9,635 nt of DNA from Patescibacteria group bacterium (lineage in GTDB: Bacteria > Patescibacteriota > Patescibacteriia > Patescibacteriales > VMTK01), in assembly GCA_018896595.1 (NCBI GenBank), contig JAHIME010000087.1, positions 1-9,635 on the forward strand, written 5' to 3'. Every line of letters begins with the position of its first letter. The first letter of the stretch is position 1. The notes under the pieces are model-generated. The model ran no database searches and was not told where the DNA came from. It was given only the letters and a program-made list of their open reading frames with translations. The translations under genes were made by a program, and so were the position numbers. Shown here piece after piece: positions 1 to 7,219 of this stretch.

Positions 1-55
1 AGATTTGCGTTCAAGGGGCGCAAAAAAGAAAGAAAAATAGATGAAAATGATAAAA

Positions 56-85
56 AGTTAACAATAGTTAACCAAAGTTAATGAT
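56..85. repeat. Three 10-bp phased AGTTAA direct repeats
   Basis: AGTTAACAAT, AGTTAACCAA and AGTTAATGAT lie directly end to end at 56-65, 66-75 and 76-85. The shared AGTTAA core recurs exactly once per helical turn, which would put all copies on one face of the DNA. This spacing is typical of protein-binding arrays, but the AT-rich background and possible overlap with the end of a plus-strand reading frame make chance or coding constraint real alternatives. Confidence 0.5.
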
Positions 86-117
86 AATTGATTAATTTTT
101 GTTAAATTTTTATCAAA

Positions 118-133
118 GTCGCCTTTTGGCGAC
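118..133. other. GTCGCC-TTTT-GGCGAC perfect hairpin
   Basis: A 6-bp perfect stem with a four-base loop, GC-rich inside an AT-rich region. Read on the minus strand it is followed by TTTGATAAAAATTT, so it could act as a weak terminator for RNA starting at the candidate promoter near 256-283. Read on the plus strand there is no T-run after it. Confidence 0.5.
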
Positions 134-193
134 AGACCCTATATAATCGGCTAAATTGTAAAATCTAGGTATTTTCATAGTTTTATTGTATCA

Positions 194-253
194 TAATCCT
201 TAAAATTGTCAAATTTCAAGGATATGTAATCCTTAAAATTATTAAATTTCAAG
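194..253. repeat. Two 27-bp direct repeats, each an imperfect palindrome
   Basis: The copies are at 194-220 and 227-253, a 33-bp period, and differ at only two positions (GTC versus ATT in the centre). Each copy holds CCTTAAAATT facing a near-complementary AATTTCAAGG. In the first copy the symmetry extends to ATCCTT/AAGGAT at 196-201 and 218-223. This layout fits a pair of sites for a dimeric DNA-binding protein lying just downstream of a possible minus-strand promoter. No known operator is recognised. Confidence 0.55.
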
Positions 254-255
254 CA

Positions 256-283
256 TTTATATAGTATAATTCAAAAAAGTCAA
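256..283 (-). promoter_or_regulatory. Candidate promoter TTGACT-N16-TATAAA, reading left
   Basis: On the minus strand TTGACT (283-278) and TATAAA (261-256) are separated by 16 bases. RNA from it would run through the two palindromic repeats and the hairpin at 118-133, with no minus-strand ORF visible before the window edge. It could drive a gene to the left or a short RNA. The AT-rich background raises the false-positive risk. Confidence 0.35.
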
Positions 284-323
284 GACTATTTTAAATTATC
301 TTAAATTTTGGTCTAATTCAGAG

Positions 324-1772
324 TTAAAAATTATTCTTTATTTCTATCTCAATCCTATCGGCTAAATTAGGGACTTTATTTATAAATGAAGGATAAAATT
401 TAATTTCATAATCCGCAATCTCCGGCATATTTTTCAAATAAGCGTCCAGCTGCTGGCGGCTTAGGCCCAATATTTTATCTCTTTCCACGATGTCAGCGCC
501 CTCCAGGGCGGTTATTTTGCCGCTAAAGCTCGCATTCAACGAAGCGGAGCCCTGATTTATATTATAACCGTTTAAGCCGTAGCTGATATTGTCTTTTCCA
601 AATTCCGCTAATTTTTTGTCATCGGACAAAATTGAATTCAGCTTTTGCTGAGCCAGCTTAAAAATATCATCTTCATTAAAAGCGACCACTATCACGTTGG
701 TTTTCATAGTGACGGGAAATTCATCTTTTTCTTCGCCTACTTTGCCGCCAACTTCCCGGCTGATTGAATTGTTATCAATATCGTAAATCACCCTGCTATA
801 ATCTTTATAATTCTCGCCGATTTCAACTTTGGCTTTTTCCAGCAAACTCTCTCTTAAATCCTTAACGGCCGTTTCAATATCGGCTTGCTGTATATACCTT
901 TTAACTTTCCGGGAATACTCCATCGGCTCTTTGCTCTCGCCGTAAATCTTGTCCTGCAAGCCGGCCCAAAGGCCGGGTATGATAAAATGAGCCGCGGCTA
1001 TTGCCATTTCCGGGTTGACTTCATCAGCGTAAACATCCGCCTCAACCCGGCCTCCGGCGGGAACGGTAATTGTATTTTTCAATCTGAATAATTTATTGTC
1101 CGGCGAAAGAAATCTCGTTGTCGCCACTAATTGCTGGCTTCTGTTGTAATTATTGAATACGATGATTTTGCCTTTCACCTCTTCGCCAACCGTTTCAATG
1201 CCGCTCCCGGCGTAAGTTTTGCTTTGCTCAATCTCGGCTTGCTTAACCTCCCCTGTTACGGCGCCGCCGGCCGCTGTTCCCTTGTCTTTATCAAGAATGT
1301 CAACAATCAAATTGCTGTTTATGGCTTCCTGCTTGGGCAAAATGGTTATTGTTACTTTGACAAATGAAAAATAAAAAATCGCGGCTAAAAGCATAACCGT
1401 TAGTATGATAAAACTATACGCGATTTTGCGGTAAACGGCTATTGACCTGTCTTTACCGGCCGTTTTTTCCGCGAGCTCTTTATCAACCGCGTTAACTTTA
1501 TCAGCTCGCGATTCTTTAATATTTATTATTTTATTAACTTCAAGATTTTTAATCGCTGATAATTCATTTTGCGCATCCGGCGCTTTTTCTTCCTGAGAAA
1601 TTGACTTTAGCACAATCTCGGCTTTAGTCGCCTCTTTCGGCTCCGGCGCCGGAGCTTCTTCCGGTTCCAGCTTTTTGGACTGCTTTTTTATTAAAACGGC
1701 TTTGCCCGGCTTGGCTGATTTACGTCCGCCAGCCGGCGGATTGATTTTTTTTACTTTGATTTTAGTTGACAT
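324..1772 (-). CDS. Single-pass membrane protein with baseplate-J-like segment
   Basis: 482 aa, family not firmly recognised. The first ~115 residues are basic and low-complexity (many Lys, a PAPEPKE stretch), so this part is probably cytoplasmic. One hydrophobic segment follows at about 118-137, and then ~345 residues that would be extracellular. Residues ~200-250 (GKIIVFNNYN, TTRFLSPDNKLFRL, TVPAGGRVEADVYA) have the spaced Asn, threshold-value and VPAG pattern seen in baseplate J/gp47-like proteins, and many CPR membrane proteins carry that label; this is my pattern match, not a search. A glycine/serine-containing segment (~397-417) precedes the C-terminal part. The ATG at 1772 has no Shine-Dalgarno sequence. 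It lies 69 bp downstream of dnaE with its own candidate promoter. The role could be in the envelope or in a pilus or secretion-like structure; function unknown. Confidence 0.85.
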   Translation of the reverse strand: MSTKIKVKKINPPAGGRKSAKPGKAVLIKKQSKKLEPEEAPAPEPKEATKAEIVLKSISQEEKAPDAQNELSAIKNLEVNKIINIKESRADKVNAVDKELAEKTAGKDRSIAVYRKIAYSFIILTVMLLAAIFYFSFVKVTITILPKQEAINSNLIVDILDKDKGTAAGGAVTGEVKQAEIEQSKTYAGSGIETVGEEVKGKIIVFNNYNRSQQLVATTRFLSPDNKLFRLKNTITVPAGGRVEADVYADEVNPEMAIAAAHFIIPGLWAGLQDKIYGESKEPMEYSRKVKRYIQQADIETAVKDLRESLLEKAKVEIGENYKDYSRVIYDIDNNSISREVGGKVGEEKDEFPVTMKTNVIVVAFNEDDIFKLAQQKLNSILSDDKKLAEFGKDNISYGLNGYNINQGSASLNASFSGKITALEGADIVERDKILGLSRQQLDAYLKNMPEIADYEIKFYPSFINKVPNLADRIEIEIKNNF

Positions 1773-1823
1773 ATAAATTTATGTTTTATATTGATAAACG
1801 TTTAACGGCAATAGCTATTTGTT

Positions 1824-1853
1824 ATTATACCAAAAAATCGGCTATTCGTCTAA
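1824..1853 (-). promoter_or_regulatory. Candidate extended -10 promoter for the membrane protein gene
   Basis: On the minus strand TATAAT (1829-1824) is preceded by TGG, giving the extended -10 form TGGTATAAT. A weak -35, TTAGAC (1853-1848), lies 18 bases upstream and overlaps the last codons of dnaE. Transcription would start near 1817, leaving a leader of about 45 nt without a Shine-Dalgarno sequence. No terminator is seen after dnaE, so read-through from the parAB-dnaE unit is also possible. Confidence 0.55.
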
Positions 1854-4800
1854 TTTGCTTAATAAACGATTAATTTCTTTAATTAAAGATTCGCAAGGGT
1901 TAACTTTAAAATCTGTTTCAATATTTGAAGATTTGATTTTAAAATAAACTTTTTTATCGCCCTGATGTTTCGTCAACAACTCTTTTAATTCGCTTAAAAT
2001 ATCGGGATTATAATTTTTATTCAGCGCGATATATAAATTTGTCTCGTCTGTTAAAACCGCTGAATTTAATTTTGCGAAATTTTTCTTTATCGCGTTATTT
2101 ACAATTCCGTTTTCTTTTTTAAATTTAATTATCGCTTGCTCAACATTTTCTAAAGTGAGTTCAATCGCCTTGTTGCATAATAATTTGATTTCATGGTCTT
2201 TGTCCGACAGCTTGCCTCGGCAGAGAACCGCTTCGCCTTCCCGCCAGATTGCCGCTGTTTCTTTAAGCAGAGACGGAAAAACCAATATTTCCATGCCTCC
2301 GGACAAATCTTCAATCTTGACAAAAAGCATGGGTTCATTGGCGCGTGTCGTTATTTTTTGTATCTTTGTTATTATGCCGGCGATATCAACTTGGTCATTG
2401 TTAAGATGGGCGCGGCATTCCGCTATTGTGGCAACATTGCCGCTTAAATATTTTTTATAATCAATGAAAGGATGCTCGGTAATATAGAGCCCGAGCAGTT
2501 CTTTCTCCCAAGCCAGCTTTTCCCGGCGGTTCGCCGGCGCGCATTGCTCCAATTTTATTTTATTATCCATCTTTAAGCCGGGAGCATCGGCAAAAAGGCT
2601 AACCTGGCCGTTGTCGCGGCTTTTATTTATGTCTTTATTAAACCTGAGCAGACCGTCCATATTGCCGAGCAATTGCCCCCGTTCGCCGAATTGGTCCAAA
2701 CTGCCGCATTTGATTAAACTTTCCAATGATTTTTTGTTTAAATCCTTGTCATTGACTCGCTCCAAAAAATCGGTTATATCTTGATAGGGCCCGTTTTTCT
2801 TGCGCTCTTTGATTATCACGTCAACAATATTATTGCCGATATTTTTAACGGCCTTGAGCCCGAAGCGGATGGTATCGGCTTTTTCATCCCGGCTGACGAT
2901 TTTATTTTTAGCCGTGCCGCTGGTAATAACCGTAAAAGAAGCGAATGATTGGTTTATGTCGGGAGGAAGAACTTCAATGCCCATATAGCGGCATTCCTCT
3001 ATTTCAATGGCGATTCTGTCTATATTTTCCTGGTCGCTGGTTAAAAGAGCCGCCATAAATTCAGTCGGCCAATTGGCTTTTAAATACGCGGTCTGATAGC
3101 CGATTAAGGCGTAGCAGGCGCCATGGCTTCTGTTAAATCCATAGCCGGCGAACGGCTCAATAAACGAGAATATTTTTTCAGCCAGCTGGCTGGCAATGCC
3201 ATTTTTAACGCAGCCGTCAATGAATTTTTCTTTTTGCTCCGACAAAAGCTTGGGAATTTTCTTTCCCACGGCTTTTCTTAACACATCGGCTTCAGCCATG
3301 GAAAAGCCGGCTAACGCCCGCGCCATCTGCATAACCTGTTCCTGATAAATCGCCACGCCGTAAGTTTTGGACAAAATCGGCTCCAGTTTTGGATGCAGAT
3401 ATTGCGGCTTTTTCCTGCCCTGCTTGCCGGCGATATAATTCGGTATCCATTCCATCGGCCCCGGGCGGTACAAGGACACCATGGCGATTATGTCCTCAAA
3501 TTCAGTCGGCTTGAGTTCGCGCAAGTAGCGCTTCATGCCGCTTGATTCCAGTTGAAAAATTCCGGTTGTCTCTCCTTCTTGCAATAATTTATACGCCCCT
3601 TTGTCGTCCAAAGGGATTTTATCAATATTAATTTCCAATCCGCGCGTATTTTTTATAATCTTTATGGCGGATTCAATAATGGTTAAATTTTTCAGTCCCA
3701 AAAAGTCCATTTTTAAAAGCCCCAAATCTTCCACCGGGTGCAGGCTGTACTGCGAAACAATCGTCCTGTCTGACGAAGAAGCGTATTGCAGAGGCACATA
3801 ATCAGTCAAGGGATTTTTAGTGATTAGGACGCCGCAGGCGTGCGTTGAAGCGTGCCGCGCCACTCCCTCAAGGCGCTTGGCGTAATCAATAATTTTGCGC
3901 GCCGCTTCTTCCGTCCTGTAAATTTCTTTTAATTCGCCGACAATTTCCAGCGCCTGTTTGATTTTTGAAAACATCGGTATCATCTTGGCCAGCTTGTCGC
4001 AATAATCATAAGGGTAGTCAAGCGCTCTGCCGACATCTCTTATCGCCGCCCGCGCCGCCATAGTGCCGAAAGTGATGATCTGCGCCACGTGGTCTTGGCC
4101 GTATTTTTCCTCAACATAGCGGATTACTTCGTCGCGCCTGATATCGGCGAAATCCAAGTCAATGTCAGGCATGGAAATGCGGTCCGGATTTAAAAAGCGC
4201 TCAAACAATAAATCATATTCCAACGGGTCAAGATTGGTTATGCCAGCCAAGTAAGAAACAAAGGAGCCGGCGGCGCTGCCGCGCCCGGGCCCCACCACGA
4301 TATTGTTATTTTTAGCCCAATTGACAAAATCAGCCACGATTAAAAAGTACGGCGAAAAGCCCATTTTCTTTATTACGGACAATTCATAATTCAATCTTTC
4401 CAATTTTTGCCGCAAAATTTCGCCATCACTATTTTTTTCTCCGCTCTCTTCATTTTTCGCGAACTCCCGGTATGATTTAATTATTTTTTCTTTGTCATAG
4501 CCATACCTCTTGGCCATGCCTTCTATGCACAGCTCTGTAAGATATTCATCCGCGCTTTTGCCGCCGGGCACCTGGAAAGAAGGCAGATGAGTCTGTCCCA
4601 GCTCTATCTCCAAATTGCATTCGCCGGCGATCTTAACGGTATTTTCTATGGCCTGCGGCGTGTCTTTAAAAGTTTTTGTCATCTCGCCGGTGGAGCGGAA
4701 AGAATAATTTTCCCCCACCATGCTCATTCTGTCGCGATCCTCTTTTTTCTTTTTGGTCTGCAAGCATAACAGCACGTCCTGCGCTTCGTCATCATCTTTA

Positions 4801-5432
4801 TTTAAATAATGAACGTCATTGGTCGCGACTAATGGCGCGCCCGATTCTTTTGAAAGCTGTATCAATTTTTTGTTCACCTCGGCCTGATGCTCCAAATTCG
4901 GATGATCCTGCAATTCAAGATAAAAATTCTCTTTGCCGAAAAGCTCTTGATATTCCGAAATTCTTTTTTTCGCCTTGTCCATTTTCCCCGCGACAATCAA
5001 TCTGGGAATTTCTCCGGCCAAACAAGCCGACATGGCAATAAGGCCTTGGCGATGCTTTTCCAAAACTTCCCAATCAACGCGCGGCTTATAGTAAAACCCT
5101 TCCATGTGGGCGATTGAAGTAAGTTTGATTAAATTATTATATCCTTCGTTATTTTTCGCCAAGAGCACGAGATGATAATTTTTTTCATCTGATCTCGTAT
5201 TTTTATCAAGCCGCGAACCCGGAGCCAAATACGCTTCAACCCCGATAATCGGCTTAATGCCCGCCTTTTTGCATTTTTGGTAAAATTCAATAACCCCGTA
5301 CATTACGCCATGGTCGGTTAAGGCCAGGGCTTCGGCCCCGTCTTCTTTGGCGCGGTTAACCAGATCGTCAATTTTGGCGAGTCCGTCAAGCAGAGAATAA
5401 TGGCTATGGACATGGAGATGGACGAATTTCAT
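1842..5432 (-). CDS. dnaE: DNA polymerase III alpha subunit
   Basis: Replicative DNA polymerase catalytic subunit, 1196 aa, close to the usual ~1160. The N-terminal PHP domain (~1-210) starts HLHVHSHYS. Its metal-site residues appear intact: H7, H9, D16, H41, E66, H87, C137, D206 and H208. This pattern goes with PHP 3'-5' exonuclease activity in DnaE1-type enzymes, unlike the degenerate E. coli domain. The polymerase core carries GPGRGSAAGS (381-390), PDIDLDF (422-428; catalytic D423 and D425) and LLKMDFLGL with the third aspartate D576. YRPGPM (655-660) and FNRSHGACYA (766-775) are also typical. QVSLF at 943-947 fits the internal beta-clamp-binding motif. An OB fold is likely at ~1015-1090, followed by a C-terminal tail. 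The ATG overlaps the parB stop (ATGA) and has GGAG 8 nt upstream, so translation is probably coupled to parB. Confidence 0.98.
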   Translation of the reverse strand: MKFVHLHVHSHYSLLDGLAKIDDLVNRAKEDGAEALALTDHGVMYGVIEFYQKCKKAGIKPIIGVEAYLAPGSRLDKNTRSDEKNYHLVLLAKNNEGYNNLIKLTSIAHMEGFYYKPRVDWEVLEKHRQGLIAMSACLAGEIPRLIVAGKMDKAKKRISEYQELFGKENFYLELQDHPNLEHQAEVNKKLIQLSKESGAPLVATNDVHYLNKDDDEAQDVLLCLQTKKKKEDRDRMSMVGENYSFRSTGEMTKTFKDTPQAIENTVKIAGECNLEIELGQTHLPSFQVPGGKSADEYLTELCIEGMAKRYGYDKEKIIKSYREFAKNEESGEKNSDGEILRQKLERLNYELSVIKKMGFSPYFLIVADFVNWAKNNNIVVGPGRGSAAGSFVSYLAGITNLDPLEYDLLFERFLNPDRISMPDIDLDFADIRRDEVIRYVEEKYGQDHVAQIITFGTMAARAAIRDVGRALDYPYDYCDKLAKMIPMFSKIKQALEIVGELKEIYRTEEAARKIIDYAKRLEGVARHASTHACGVLITKNPLTDYVPLQYASSSDRTIVSQYSLHPVEDLGLLKMDFLGLKNLTIIESAIKIIKNTRGLEINIDKIPLDDKGAYKLLQEGETTGIFQLESSGMKRYLRELKPTEFEDIIAMVSLYRPGPMEWIPNYIAGKQGRKKPQYLHPKLEPILSKTYGVAIYQEQVMQMARALAGFSMAEADVLRKAVGKKIPKLLSEQKEKFIDGCVKNGIASQLAEKIFSFIEPFAGYGFNRSHGACYALIGYQTAYLKANWPTEFMAALLTSDQENIDRIAIEIEECRYMGIEVLPPDINQSFASFTVITSGTAKNKIVSRDEKADTIRFGLKAVKNIGNNIVDVIIKERKKNGPYQDITDFLERVNDKDLNKKSLESLIKCGSLDQFGERGQLLGNMDGLLRFNKDINKSRDNGQVSLFADAPGLKMDNKIKLEQCAPANRREKLAWEKELLGLYITEHPFIDYKKYLSGNVATIAECRAHLNNDQVDIAGIITKIQKITTRANEPMLFVKIEDLSGGMEILVFPSLLKETAAIWREGEAVLCRGKLSDKDHEIKLLCNKAIELTLENVEQAIIKFKKENGIVNNAIKKNFAKLNSAVLTDETNLYIALNKNYNPDILSELKELLTKHQGDKKVYFKIKSSNIETDFKVNPCESLIKEINRLLSKLDE

Positions 5433-6304
5433 TTTATTTTCTCCATAATTCCGCCCAACTCGTCATCGCTGTAAAAATCTATTACTATCTGGCCTCCTTT
5501 GCCTTTGCGCTTGATTTCAACTTTGGCGCCGAAAAAATCGCGCAAAGTTTCTTCCTTATCCCTGTCTTCGTAATTAATTTTTATCCGCGCCGCCTTGGTT
5601 CCGCCCATGGTCCGCGCTTCCTTGATTGAAGCGCCCACCGTCAAGCCGCCGCGGATTATCTTTTTAAACAAGGCCGATTGCCTGTTTTCCGAATCCAAGC
5701 CGGCTATTAACTTCGCGTGGCCTTCCGTGATCTTCCCCTCTATCAGCGCCTGCCGGATTTCCTCCGGCAGATTAAGCACGCGCAAAATGTTTGACACGGA
5801 AGAGCGCGCCTTGCCGACCCGTTTCGCCAATTCTTCCTGGGTTAAATTAAATTCGTCAATCAAGCGGCGGAAAGCCGCGGCCTGTTCAACCGCGTTAAGA
5901 TCTTCGCGCTGAATGTTTTCAATCAAAGCCATCTCTAATTTTTCCTGCTCCTCGGCATCGCGCGCGATCGCCGGCACTTTATCCAGGCCGATAATTTTAG
6001 CCGCCCTTAAGCGCCTTTCGCCGGCGATTAATTCAAACCGATCGCCTTTTTGGCTGACGATTATGGGTTGAATTATGCCGTATTGCTTGATTGATTCAAC
6101 CAACTCTTCCATCGGCTGATGGGCGAAGTCTTTTCTCGGCTGCATCGGATTATTACTTATCAAATCAGGCGAAATCTGCAAAATTCTGCTTTTATCCGCC
6201 GCGGCCGCCGCCCCGCCCTGCGCGAAAGGCGGAACGGTTTCAACGGTTTTATTTACTTTTTTAGGAATTAAGGAGCTAAGCCCCCTGCCGAGTCCGTTAG
6301 ACAT
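5429..6304 (-). CDS. parB: Chromosome-partitioning protein ParB (Spo0J family)
   Basis: 291 aa, a normal length for chromosomal ParB. It binds parS sites near the origin, spreads as a CTP-dependent clamp and is moved by ParA. The N-terminus MSNGLGRGLSSLIP carries the conserved LGRGL motif that stimulates the ParA ATPase. An alanine-rich linker (~29-37) leads to the ParB/Srx domain with QPRKDF (55-60), GIIQPIIV (76-83), the CTP-binding GERRLRAA (95-102) and ENIQREDLNAVEQA (129-142). The parS-reading helix-turn-helix is at about 154-178 (TQEELAKRVGKARSSVSNIL). The C-terminal dimerisation segment is ~269-291. It lies 42 bp after parA and overlaps dnaE by ATGA. No Shine-Dalgarno sequence precedes the ATG. 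I found no canonical parS site in the window. Confidence 0.97.
   Translation of the reverse strand: MSNGLGRGLSSLIPKKVNKTVETVPPFAQGGAAAAADKSRILQISPDLISNNPMQPRKDFAHQPMEELVESIKQYGIIQPIIVSQKGDRFELIAGERRLRAAKIIGLDKVPAIARDAEEQEKLEMALIENIQREDLNAVEQAAAFRRLIDEFNLTQEELAKRVGKARSSVSNILRVLNLPEEIRQALIEGKITEGHAKLIAGLDSENRQSALFKKIIRGGLTVGASIKEARTMGGTKAARIKINYEDRDKEETLRDFFGAKVEIKRKGKGGQIVIDFYSDDELGGIMEKIK
5441..5444 (-). promoter_or_regulatory. Shine-Dalgarno GGAG for dnaE inside parB
   Basis: GGAG lies 8 nt upstream of the dnaE ATG, within the last codons of parB. Together with the 4-bp ATGA stop/start overlap at 5429-5432 it supports this start and suggests re-initiation by ribosomes finishing parB. It is one of only two clear Shine-Dalgarno sequences in the window. 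Confidence 0.7.
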
Positions 6305-6321
6305 AAATTAAAATATAAAAA

Positions 6322-6342
6322 ATTAGAAATTAGAAATTAGAA
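6322..6342. repeat. 7-bp tandem repeat ATTAGAA x3 in the parA-parB gap
   Basis: Three perfect copies of ATTAGAA (6322-6328, 6329-6335, 6336-6342), flanked by AATT-rich sequence, fill half of the 42-bp spacer between the parA stop and the parB start. On the coding strand it reads TTTCTAA repeated, with no Shine-Dalgarno potential. Slippage here would change the parA-parB spacing without touching either protein. Confidence 0.8.
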
Positions 6343-6346
6343 ATTT

Positions 6347-7114
6347 TTATCTTCTCTCTATATCAATAATCTCCCTTGCCAGCCGCTCATAGGCCCTGCC
6401 GCCGCTGGATTTAGGATCGTAATGCAGAATGGAGCGGCCGAAACTCGGGGCTTCGGCCAAGCGGACGCTTCGCGGTATGACCGAGCGGAAAACCCGGTTG
6501 GGAAAATATTGGTACAATTCCCGCATTACGGAACCGGATAAGCGGTTGCGCTTGTCAAACATAGTTATCACCGCTCCTTTAATGCTTAATTCCGGTTTTA
6601 AATTATTCTGCACCAAGCTGATTGTTTCAAGCAGCTGGCTCAGGCCTTCCAGGGCGTAATACTCGCTTTGAATGGGAATCAAAACCTCGTCAGCCGCCAC
6701 CAAGCTGTTTACGGTTAAAAGCCCGAGCGAAGGCGGGCCGTCAATAATAATATAATCATACTCGTCTTTAATGTCTTGCAAAATTCTTTTTAGCCGGAAT
6801 TCCCTGTCTTCCATGCCGACCAGCTCAATGCCGGCTCCGGCCAAAGCAATGGTTGCCGGAGCGACTTTATAGCCCTCTTGCAAAGTATGCTTGATAACTT
6901 CATATATCGGCTTTTGCCCGATAAGCGCCTCATAAACGCCATGCTCCAAATTCCTGTGGTCAATGCCGATGCCGGATGTGGCGTTCGCCTGCGGGTCAAT
7001 GTCAACTAATAAAACCTGCCTGCCAAGATACGCCAAATAAGCCCCCAGGTTTACCGCGGTCGTGGTTTTTCCCACTCCTCCTTTTTGGTTTACGATGGCG
7101 ATTATTTTGCCCAT
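6347..7114 (-). CDS. parA: Chromosome-partitioning ATPase ParA (Soj family)
   Basis: 255 aa, typical of chromosomal ParA/Soj. This ATP-dependent, DNA-binding dimer works with ParB to separate replicated origins. The deviant Walker A is KGGVGKTT (11-18) with signature lysine K11 and K16. VDIDPQANATSG (37-48) forms the second nucleotide-contact motif, and YIIIDGPPSLG (121-131) is Walker B with D125. The EYYALEGLSQL (151-161) and RLAEAPSFG (218-226) family motifs are also present. There is no N-terminal HTH extension, which points to the chromosomal rather than the large plasmid ParA type. The start sits only about 14 nt from a good -10 box, so the mRNA leader should be very short. It heads the parA-parB-dnaE unit. 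Confidence 0.98.
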   Translation of the reverse strand: MGKIIAIVNQKGGVGKTTTAVNLGAYLAYLGRQVLLVDIDPQANATSGIGIDHRNLEHGVYEALIGQKPIYEVIKHTLQEGYKVAPATIALAGAGIELVGMEDREFRLKRILQDIKDEYDYIIIDGPPSLGLLTVNSLVAADEVLIPIQSEYYALEGLSQLLETISLVQNNLKPELSIKGAVITMFDKRNRLSGSVMRELYQYFPNRVFRSVIPRSVRLAEAPSFGRSILHYDPKSSGGRAYERLAREIIDIERR

Positions 7115-7127
7115 AATTTATATGCTT

Positions 7128-7156
7128 ATTATACCCCATCCCGCCTTCTTTGACAA
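7128..7156 (-). promoter_or_regulatory. Promoter TTGTCA-N17-TATAAT for parA-parB-dnaE
   Basis: On the minus strand TTGTCA (7156-7151, one mismatch to consensus) and TATAAT (7133-7128) are 17 bases apart. Transcription would start near 7121, only 7-8 nt before the parA ATG, giving an almost leaderless message without a Shine-Dalgarno sequence. Its -35 overlaps that of the divergent tRNA promoter. Confidence 0.75.
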
Positions 7157-7178
7157 TTTTTTTAACATAGCTTATAAT
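7150..7178 (+). promoter_or_regulatory. Consensus promoter TTGACA-N17-TATAAT for tRNA-Leu
   Basis: TTGACA (7150-7155) and TATAAT (7173-7178) match the sigma-70-type consensus at every position with the ideal 17-bp spacer. Transcription would start near 7185, about 35 nt before the mature tRNA 5' end. This is the strongest promoter in the window and suits a highly transcribed stable RNA. Confidence 0.85.
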
Positions 7179-7219
7179 AAAATTGAAAAAACACTGGCCT
7201 TTTAAGCTGGTTTTTATTT

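Larger units (their letters stand above)
1..323. other. AT-rich intergenic region with repeats; no complete gene
   Basis: No complete gene is visible. On the plus strand two frames are open from the window edge: one stops at 38-40 (tail reads DLRSRGAKKKEK) and one at 79-81 (tail ends KKLTIVNQS). Either could be the C-terminus of a gene lying mostly outside the window, and the lysine-rich DLRSRGAKKKEK tail looks slightly more natural, but this cannot be decided here. The remainder is very AT-rich and holds phased short repeats, one GC hairpin, a pair of palindromic repeats and a candidate minus-strand promoter, each listed separately. There is no convincing intrinsic terminator for the minus-strand gene that ends at 324. 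Confidence 0.6.

Noticed and set aside
194..253. CRISPR array
   Set aside because: Only two repeat copies with a 6-bp gap and no unique spacers or cas genes.
242..270. Plus-strand promoter ending in TATAAT at 265-270
   Set aside because: The only -35 candidate at the right distance is TTAAAT, and it would transcribe antisense into the 324-1772 gene; expected by chance in such AT-rich DNA.
1..323. Replication origin
   Set aside because: The region is AT-rich and repeat-bearing and parAB is a few kb away, but I see no TTATCCACA-like DnaA boxes and dnaA is not present, so there is no positive evidence.
885..1367. Plus-strand frames inside 324-1772
   Set aside because: They lie antisense to a long, well-formed coding frame and show no domain, promoter or Shine-Dalgarno support.
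2155..5117. Several plus-strand frames and a short minus-strand frame inside dnaE
   Set aside because: All are out-of-frame shadows of dnaE, whose motifs run through the whole region.
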